NCBI GenBank assembly: GCA_030831885.1
Contig: JAURKF010000198.1
Coordinates: 1 to 8,018, forward strand
Direction of reading: 5' to 3'
From: Flavobacteriales bacterium
Lineage (GTDB): Bacteria; Bacteroidota; Bacteroidia; Flavobacteriales; UA16
DNA: 8,018 nt
The notes beneath the pieces are model-generated. The model searched no databases. It was not told the origin of the DNA and was given only the letters and a program-made list of their open reading frames with translations. This document shows, in pieces, positions 1 to 6,700 of the stretch. Positions within the stretch are counted from its first letter, which is position 1. Every line of letters starts with the position of its first letter. The translations under genes were made by a program, and so were the position numbers.

Positions 1-1054
1 CGGTTATACGCTGAGTTTCGGAGCGGGCAGCTATGATATGCTCGTCATGAAAATTAATCCGGATGGTGAGCTTCTTTGGCAGCAAACCTATGGTGGATCC
101 GATTGGGACTTTGGTAAAAAGATTGTTGCGCATCCGCAAGGTGGTTTCCTGCTATGCGGAAACACGTACAGCGGCGGAAACGGCGGTCAGGACGGCACCA
201 TTCTGCACATCGATGGTCAAGGTATGCTGCTGAACCAGTGGTTTGTTGGTGGAATTGAAAATGATGCCATCCACGATATGATTCCGGTAAACGACGGTTG
301 GGTTGCATGCGGCTTTCAAACCATCGACAACGTGACAAAATCTTCCGTTTGGCGATTCGATGTAAATGGTAATTCAGTTTGGACACGAGTAATTGATGAT
401 GCAAATGGATTTGATCGTGAGGCCTTCGCCATGACCAGCGATGCTTCTTTTCTCTTCATCACGGGACCTGTATATGCCGATGGGGTAACACATTCCTTCG
501 AGATGCAGTTGGGCTTGGACAATGCAGTGCTGTATGAAGTGCTGGAGGAAAATAATTTCGATTCAGACTATTACGATTGTGTGCAGTACAATGGTGAAGT
601 CGTTTACGCAGGGTCGAAGTCGTTGAGCGGAATCGAGTTGGGGCGCGTCGTTCGCAAACGAACCGATACATTCTTTACCGGCGCATTCGAATTTACCGGT
701 CAGCACAGAACACAATTCCTTTGTGCAATCTGGAACGAAGAAGCATTGGTGCTTTGTGGAGCATTTCAGCCCGAGCAATCACAGAATTGGCAGGCTCTCG
801 TAGTGAAGTATGCATCACACATCTTGAACGAAGTGTCTGCTGAACCTGAACTAATTCCCTGTTTTCTGGTAGGCATCGACGAAGCAGAAGATGTACAAAT
901 TGGTGAAATGGGATATTTGTACGATACCATGGGGCAACTCGTGCGTTCCGATTATCGATTTAATGGATCATGCGAGGATGCGTCCTTACCTGAAGGTGCC
1001 TATCTGTTTCGCAGTCGGGATGCCGCGCGTGTAACACGTGTATATCTGCGTTGA
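1..1054 (+). CDS. Secreted beta-propeller-like protein with degenerate T9SS-like tail, 5'-truncated by window edge
   Basis: The reading frame (first full codon at base 2) is open to the window edge, and the residues before the first in-window ATG (base 38) already read like the repeat fold (GYTLSFGAGSYDMLVMKIN). The gene therefore almost certainly begins upstream, and about 350 residues are visible. The N-terminal half carries blades of the kind 'D-hydrophobic-K-hydrophobic-N-x-DGELLWQQTYGGSDWDFG', followed by 'GGFLLCGNTYSGG' and 'DGTILHIDGQG'. This matches the delta-60/SBBP-like propeller repeats common in Bacteroidota secreted proteins. The last 75 or so residues (from LNEVSAEPE) end in 'YLYDTMGQLVRS', 'LPEGAYLFRS' and 'VTRVYLR', which resembles the end of a type A T9SS sorting domain, but the usual YPNP motif is missing. 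Function is unknown; likely exported and surface-attached. The stop codon lies 3 bp from the stop of the convergent methyltransferase gene, with no terminator between them. Family type is fairly sure, the sorting tail less so. Confidence 0.75.
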   Translation, partial: GYTLSFGAGSYDMLVMKINPDGELLWQQTYGGSDWDFGKKIVAHPQGGFLLCGNTYSGGNGGQDGTILHIDGQGMLLNQWFVGGIENDAIHDMIPVNDGWVACGFQTIDNVTKSSVWRFDVNGNSVWTRVIDDANGFDREAFAMTSDASFLFITGPVYADGVTHSFEMQLGLDNAVLYEVLEENNFDSDYYDCVQYNGEVVYAGSKSLSGIELGRVVRKRTDTFFTGAFEFTGQHRTQFLCAIWNEEALVLCGAFQPEQSQNWQALVVKYASHILNEVSAEPELIPCFLVGIDEAEDVQIGEMGYLYDTMGQLVRSDYRFNGSCEDASLPEGAYLFRSRDAARVTRVYLR

Positions 1055-1057
1055 ACC

Positions 1058-1816
1058 TTATACCCCGTTAAAGCGAGCAACAAAATAGTAGTCGCTTCCG
1101 CTTTCATAGGTTTGTTTCAAATGTTCAGAACCCATGGGTGCATTTCCTTTCCAGAAATCTCCTAAGGTCCATATTGAGTAGTTCACCGCGGAGAGAAAGT
1201 CGAATAGGTGGTGTGGCATCGTGCCGTAGTACTCTGAAGCTCCTTTGCCAAATTCAAAAATGAGCAGCGGTTTATCATTGGAAAGAAGTTGATGAGCTCC
1301 TTTCAGTACATCGAGTTCGCCACCTTCCACATCAATTTTAATGAGGGTGATGGCAAAGGATCTATCACGCAACACATCGTCGAGCGGCCGCACTTCTACT
1401 TCGATGGTTTCGATGGTAGGGTTCGACGTCGCATACTCTCTGCGCTGCAAGCCGCTATATGCAGGAGCATCGACTACAACATTGAAAAGCATATTGCCTG
1501 TCCTATTGCTCAGCGCAAAAGGATGCACGCTTACCTGGTTGCCATAGTTTTTTTTCAGTTCTGAAAATAGCGGCGGAATGGGTTCGAATGCCGTGTGCTT
1601 ACCACCCGGTGCAAAGTGAAGAAAGAGATCAAGAATTTCTCCTTTGTGCGCACCGACGTCTATGCAATTATCGTTGGTTGAAAGTTCTCGCTGCAGAATT
1701 TTTTTGGTAAGAATATCGTAGCGCAAATTTCTTGTGAGCGGCCAATTGTGGTCAACAAGCCACTGCCTTACCGATTGTTTAATGCGCTGTTTGAAACTGG
1801 ATTTCACGGTCGGCAA
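1058..1816 (-). CDS. FkbM family SAM-dependent methyltransferase
   Basis: A 252-residue Rossmann-fold methyltransferase. Motif I, which binds S-adenosylmethionine, is IDVGAHKGE at residues 52-60, and the acidic end of the next strand is FEP at 77-79. The family signature IKIDVEGGELDVLKGA lies at 159-174, followed by LLIFEFG (184-190). This order is that of the FkbM/Methyltransf_21 family, whose members O-methylate sugars, polyketides, lipids or other small molecules; the substrate here cannot be told. There is no signal peptide, so it is likely cytoplasmic. No in-frame ATG exists near the start. The options are TTG at 1814-1816, used here, or GTG at 1805-1807, which would give 249 residues. 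The TTG overlaps a promoter-like TATATTTG, so the GTG may be the real start. It is divergent from the FlgO-like gene (33 bp) and convergent with the propeller gene (3 bp). No glycosyltransferase or polysaccharide genes are visible nearby to suggest a pathway. Confidence 0.88.
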   Translation of the reverse strand: MPTVKSSFKQRIKQSVRQWLVDHNWPLTRNLRYDILTKKILQRELSTNDNCIDVGAHKGEILDLFLHFAPGGKHTAFEPIPPLFSELKKNYGNQVSVHPFALSNRTGNMLFNVVVDAPAYSGLQRREYATSNPTIETIEVEVRPLDDVLRDRSFAITLIKIDVEGGELDVLKGAHQLLSNDKPLLIFEFGKGASEYYGTMPHHLFDFLSAVNYSIWTLGDFWKGNAPMGSEHLKQTYESGSDYYFVARFNGV

Positions 1817-1821
1817 ATATA
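1814..1821 (-). promoter_or_regulatory. Candidate Bacteroidota -7 promoter element (TATATTTG) of the methyltransferase gene
   Basis: On the minus strand the octamer TATATTTG matches the Bacteroidota sigma-A -7 consensus TAnnTTTG exactly. It lies in the 33-bp gap and runs into the annotated TTG start, so a transcript would begin at about 1803-1809, next to the GTG at 1805-1807. I found no good -33 TTTG partner upstream, so the call rests on the -7 match and its position. Confidence 0.38.
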
Positions 1822-1837
1822 GTCCTGAGGCTTGTTG

Positions 1838-1845
1838 TAACTTGC
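1838..1845 (+). promoter_or_regulatory. Weak candidate -7 element of the FlgO-like gene
   Basis: TAACTTGC lies 4 bases before the ATG at 1850. It resembles the Bacteroidota TAnnTTTGC form with one T missing. If real, the transcript would be leaderless or nearly so. The match is imperfect and no -33 element is evident. Confidence 0.18.
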
Positions 1846-1849
1846 GCCT

Positions 1850-3205
1850 ATGTTTTGGAGAATCGCACTTTTATCTGTGTTTGTCTTATTTGAAACACAC
1901 CTTATTGCCCAGCCGACACAAGAAGTCGCTATTGAGCTTTTAGGCAAGGAACTGGCGCAGCAGGCAATTGCACGCTCTGTGAGCAGGGTCGCAATTTTCG
2001 ATTTTATCGAAGGCGGCAGTGCATCGGATTTTTCGCGCGCGCTGAGCGAAGAGTTACGCATTCATATGGCTATTCGAAATGCGACGCTCACGATTGTGGA
2101 TCGTGCTACTACGGAAAAGGTAATCGAAGAACAGCGACTGAGCTCGCAACCATTGTTCAATGAGTCGCAGGCGGCATCCTTAGGGAAACTGGTAAGCGCC
2201 GATGCCATTGTAACAGGTGTTATAACACCGCTGCAGGGCGAATGGCGGATCACCGCAAAAATGGTGAGCGTGGAAACCGGTGCCATCATCGGAGGTTATT
2301 CAATAAATATGAAAAACTCGGTTTACTATGAACAGGATAGTCAGGCGGCCTATGAGTTGCCTGTCGAGGCTAAACCTCCGAAACAACTAAGCTTTCATGC
2401 CGAAGTCAACACAGGGCTGCTATTCGTAAATCAAACCGTTGCCCCTTCCGTTGGATTCACATTCAGTCGATTGACGTATCGAGGCCAACTGCATGAATCG
2501 CGAATGAAAAAAGGTAAAAGAGGATTTACACTGGGTTTGAATTATCACGTTGGCTTACCGGTATCTCCCTCGCATAATTATACGCTAGGTTTTAGAACTC
2601 AAGATGGCTATGGAAATATGGTGAGTTTGAATGATGCATACATCTATCAAGATTCCTATTTTTTGTTGCGACCCGATGCTACGGTGGTTGTTACCATCCC
2701 CAATAATCCGGAGCAGATACCCGTTTTCATTTTATATACGTGTGATCGTATTCAGGTTGATCGTTTGAGGGTCGATTTGGCTTGGCAACAAACCCTGTTC
2801 GAAAAGTCGGTTCGTGTGTATGCTGAAGCCGGACTAGCATGGGTAAAACAAATCGATCGTTCCACCTATTCTTCAGCAACATTTTCCTCACAAAACTTAA
2901 GTACATTGAACTATCAAGTGAATGGCAATGTTGCGCCTGCGGAGCTTCCGAATTTATGGGAGTTGAAAGCCGCAGTAGGAGTTGAACGAGGCAGATGGGG
3001 TATACATTTGGAAGGTGCGGTCACGACACGAAATACCGATTACATGAGTCCGCTGGATATGTTTCATCACCCCGACATGACATCCTGGGCTTCAGTGAAA
3101 GGGGATTTGACATCGAAAGGAGTGGCCGAGATTACGTCGCAATCAGCCAGCGAAAATTGGTATTACTGGGTCAGCTCGATCCTGCAGTTACGTTATCAAC
3201 TCTGA
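1850..3205 (+). CDS. FlgO/CsgG-like domain fused to a probable outer-membrane beta-barrel
   Basis: A 451-residue exported protein. Residues 1-21 form a signal peptide (WRIALLSVFVLF hydrophobic core, likely cleavage after LIAQ). Residues 44-150 look like the FlgO/CsgG/TolB-N type periplasmic domain: a first strand SRVAIFDF, then the helix ALSEELRIHMA, 'TLTIVDRATTEKVIEEQ', 'AASLGKLVSADAIVTGVI' and a closing strand pair around WRITAKMVSVETGAIIG. Proteins with this fold sit at the outer membrane and help build or gate envelope structures. Residues 181-451 are a run of alternating polar and aromatic strands (AEVNTGLLFV, GFTLGLNYHVGL, WGIHLEGAVTT), ending YYWVSSILQLRYQL. This suggests a beta-barrel or barrel-like OmpA/porin-type domain. 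There is no lipobox cysteine after the signal, unlike lipoprotein CsgG or LpoB. Function is not assignable. It is divergent from the methyltransferase and ends 1 bp from the stop of the convergent pyrophosphohydrolase. Confidence 0.75.
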   Translation: MFWRIALLSVFVLFETHLIAQPTQEVAIELLGKELAQQAIARSVSRVAIFDFIEGGSASDFSRALSEELRIHMAIRNATLTIVDRATTEKVIEEQRLSSQPLFNESQAASLGKLVSADAIVTGVITPLQGEWRITAKMVSVETGAIIGGYSINMKNSVYYEQDSQAAYELPVEAKPPKQLSFHAEVNTGLLFVNQTVAPSVGFTFSRLTYRGQLHESRMKKGKRGFTLGLNYHVGLPVSPSHNYTLGFRTQDGYGNMVSLNDAYIYQDSYFLLRPDATVVVTIPNNPEQIPVFILYTCDRIQVDRLRVDLAWQQTLFEKSVRVYAEAGLAWVKQIDRSTYSSATFSSQNLSTLNYQVNGNVAPAELPNLWELKAAVGVERGRWGIHLEGAVTTRNTDYMSPLDMFHHPDMTSWASVKGDLTSKGVAEITSQSASENWYYWVSSILQLRYQL

Positions 3206-3206
3206 A

Positions 3207-3623
3207 TTATTTTTCCAGTATGGATCGGATGTCAGGCTTGAAGTAGTTGTTGCTCTTCATAACCTTTCCGTCTTCCCGAAAAATGGGTTTACCCTCATCG
3301 TCGAGTTTCGACATGTTGGAACGTTGAATCTCTTCGAACACTTCCGCCATTTTATGCTGCAGCCCGTGTGCGTTGATGGTACCGCAAAGGATGTAGAGCA
3401 TATCGCCTAACGCATCAGCAATTTCAACGATATCGCCATTACGCACCGCGTCGAGGTATTCTTCATTTTCCTCTTTCATCAAATTGAAACGAAGCATGTA
3501 CTCGCGTTCTTCCAAAGTGGCAGTTGGTTCACTGCGCGCAGGAAGTAAGAAAGCATTATGGAAATCCCGAACATGTTGAATGGTTTTTTCGAGGGTGAGT
3601 GCTTGGCTGGTGATGTCTTCCAT
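3207..3623 (-). CDS. MazG-like nucleoside triphosphate pyrophosphohydrolase
   Basis: A 138-residue all-alpha NTP pyrophosphohydrolase of the MazG/PRA-PH superfamily, which splits (d)NTPs or phosphoribosyl-ATP into the monophosphate and pyrophosphate using Mg2+. The metal-binding pattern is visible: EENEE at residues 51-55 gives the ExxE half, and EIAD at 67-70 followed by D74 (EIADALGDMLY) gives the ExxD half. After this come 'FEEIQRSNMSKLDD' and 'GKVMKSNNYFKPDI', a tail typical of the Bacteroidota single-domain form. It is likely cytoplasmic, acting in nucleotide-pool cleaning. It is not HisE/HisIE-like in context, as no his genes are present. I chose ATG 3621-3623. An in-frame GTG at 3642-3644 would add seven residues (MSLNNNT). 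It ends 1 bp from the preceding gene's stop on the opposite strand and diverges from the giant repeat gene across 134 bp. Confidence 0.88.
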   Translation of the reverse strand: MEDITSQALTLEKTIQHVRDFHNAFLLPARSEPTATLEEREYMLRFNLMKEENEEYLDAVRNGDIVEIADALGDMLYILCGTINAHGLQHKMAEVFEEIQRSNMSKLDDEGKPIFREDGKVMKSNNYFKPDIRSILEK

Positions 3624-3733
3624 CGTGTTGTTATTTAAAGACACGAATATGAACGATTGGCCTCATGCTGTAGCATGCCATTTTTGAACAAGTTTTCCGC
3701 TGTTAAATTTAGGTTTGATGTGGTTTATCGGGT

Positions 3734-3741
3734 TAATTTCG
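3734..3741 (+). promoter_or_regulatory. Candidate -7 promoter element of the giant repeat-protein gene
   Basis: TAATTTCG is one mismatch from TAnnTTTG and lies 16 bases before the ATG at 3758. A TTTG at 3714-3717 could be the -33 element, with a 16-bp spacer that is a little short. An alternative -7 is TAAATTTA at 3704-3711, also one mismatch. The surrounding 134-bp gap also holds CATGCT-GT-AGCATG at 3664-3677, a short inverted repeat that could be an operator or chance. Confidence 0.28.
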
Positions 3742-3757
3742 CCCCAAACAAATCACT

Positions 3758-6700
3758 ATGAATTCTACAGTTACCTTAATCAAATCCCGATTGCTTCTCG
3801 CTGTCTTTATGGCATTGGCAATAGCCTCGTCGGCCCAGTGCCCGAACGATGGGCTTTTTTACGATGATTTCACCCCCACTGGTCCGGGCTCAGCCGGAGC
3901 TGCGTCATTTACCTGTACATGGGGTGGAGATATCTACACCATCTCTGTCATTGCCGGTGAAACCTATAGTTTCAATACGTGCGGCACGAGTTGGGACACT
4001 CAACTTACTCTGCGTGATAACGCATTTAATTTCATCGATTATGATGATGATGGTGCTGCTTGTGGAAGCGGAGCTTCAGAAATTATCTGGACAGCTACTT
4101 ATACCGGTATCGTTAATCTGCAGATTAATCAGTTTGAGTGCGCAACGAACAATGTTTGCGGAAACATTGTCATTACTTGGCTTCCTTCAGTTGTTATTCC
4201 GGGCTGCACGGATCCTATCGCTGCCAATTATAACCCGGATGCCAATGAAGAGGACGGATCCTGTGTTTACATTTACGGATGCACCGACCCTCTTGCCAAC
4301 AACTACGATCCTGAGGCCGGAATTGATGATGGCACATGTGCGTATGATTTGATTTGCGATTGCGCAGGCACGCAGCACACAGCGGGAGTATTAATCTGGA
4401 TAGGTGATGGTTTCGCAGATGATGGAACCTATGCTTGGGAAGGTCAGTTCGTTGACTTTAACTGCGCAACTTGGGGCTATGACTGCGGAGATATTGCTGG
4501 TTCTCCTACTGATGATCCTTATGGAGTGTGCTTAGGAAACCTGCCTGAAAATAATGGATGTGCTCTGGACATCATCTTTGGTTGCACAGAAAGCACGGCT
4601 ATCAATTATGACCCTGCCGCTACATTCGACGATGGCAGTTGTATCTTCGAAGTGCTTGGTTGCACCGATCCGCTTGCGAATAATTACAACGTAGATGCAA
4701 CAACCGACGATGGAAGCTGCACTTATGGCTTCTGCGAAAATTTGATGTTGTCCGCAACACAAACTGCTTGTCAGGCAGATGCCAACGGAGTGTTGTACCC
4801 GGGTATGGACTTCACCTTCTCTTTTGATGGAGGCTGCACAGTAGGCTCACTCGTTATTGTTTTGGATGGAGTGGAGTATCCGTTTACTCCTGTTGCTCCC
4901 GATAATGTGAGCGGGTCTGTGTTCCCATTGATAGGATTCCCTGAAAACACAACCTTTACGGCCTATTTCGTGCTCACAGATGGCACAGCAAGCTTTGAAA
5001 CAGAATTTACAACTACGTCATGCGCTCAGGAACCGACTATCTGCGATTGCGACGGTACGGCTCATACCATTGGCGTACTCAATTGGATAGGCGACACCTT
5101 CGCTGATGATGGAAGTTATCAATGGAATGGTCAGCCTGTAAACTTCAATTGTGCTACCTGGGGTTATGACTGTGGTGATATTGTGGGCGCGCCTGTTGAA
5201 GATCCTTACGCGGTGTGCATGGGTAATTTGCCTCCGAATAACGGCTGCGGAAGTGATGTCATTTTCGGTTGTACTGATCCACTTGCGAACAATTTTGATC
5301 CAACTGCCAATGCAAACGATGGTTCTTGTGTCTATGATATATTCGGTTGTACCGATCCTGCGGCCGGTAACTATAACCCTGCTGCAAACATAGATGATGG
5401 TTCATGCGTCTTTGGAACTTGCACCAACTTTGCGCTTTTGGCATCTCAAATGCCTTGCACTCCTGATGCGAATGAAGTCCTGAATCCATCGGTGGATTTC
5501 ACTTTTGAATTTAGTGGCGATTGCGCAGTTGATACGATTTATATCGTTCTCAATGGAACAAGCTACCCATTTCCGGTTGCTGCTCCCGATAACGTTTCGG
5601 GTAGCGTGTTTGGCCTTCTTGGTTTCCCATCAAACACTGCCTATAGCGCTTATTATCTGTTAACCGACGGTACATATAGTCCGTTGTTTAACTTCACTAC
5701 AGGTGATTGCTCGCAAGATGATGTTATCTGTGACTGCGTTGGGAATACTCATACTATCGGCGTGCTTTCTTGGATTGGCGATGGCTTCTCTGATGATGCT
5801 GCTTATACCTGGGCTGGTCAGTTGGTAGATTTTAACTGCGCAACCTGGGGGTATGACTGTGGCGATATAGTGGGCGCTCCAGCTGAAGATACTTACGGAG
5901 TTTGTCTTGGCAACTTGCCTCCAAACAATGGTTGTGGCAACGACGTTATTTTCGGTTGTACCGATCCAATGGCTAACAATTACGACATCACGGCTACTAA
6001 CGACGATGGCTCATGCATGTATGATGTATTTGGATGTACTGACATGACCGCTAATAATTACAATCCGGATGCGAATGTGGATGACGGCTCATGCAGCTAT
6101 GGCGCATGTTTCGACTTTGCGCTTGTGGCTATACAAATGCCGTGCACCCAGGATGCGAATGGAACACTCAATCCTTCGGTCGACTTTACATTCGAGTACG
6201 CTGGTGATTGTGAGGTTGACTCACTGGTTATCGTATTGAATGGTACGAGCTACCCATTTGCGGTTTCAGCTCCCGACAACGTTTCTGGAAGTGTGTTTGG
6301 CCTAGTTGGCTTCCCATCGAATACGGCGTATAGTGCCTACTATCAGCTTACCGATGGTACTTTTAGTCCGTTGTTCGATTTCGTAACGGGTGATTGCTCG
6401 CAAGATGCTGTTATCTGCGATTGCGCAGGCACCGTGCACACTATCGGAGTATTGGATTGGATTGGCGACACCTATTCTGATGATGGTGCATATACTTGGG
6501 CAGGTCAGTTTGTCGATTTTAACTGTGCTACCTGGGGCTATGACTGCGGCGACATTGCAGGTGCTCCTGCTGAAGATCCATATGGAGTATGCCTTGGCAA
6601 CCTTCCACCCAACAATGGTTGTGGCAGTGACTTTATCTTCGGTTGCACCGATCCGTCGGCGCTTAATTACAATCCGGCTGCCAATGCAGAGGATGGTTCA

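Noticed and set aside
2216..2229. Perfect 14-bp palindrome GGTGTTATAACACC
   Set aside because: It lies inside the FlgO-like coding region (TGVITP) and about one such palindrome is expected by chance in a window of this size.
3207..3623. Phosphoribosyl-ATP pyrophosphohydrolase HisE
   Set aside because: The fold is shared, but the C-terminal tail is that of the general single-domain NTP pyrophosphohydrolases and there are no histidine genes nearby.
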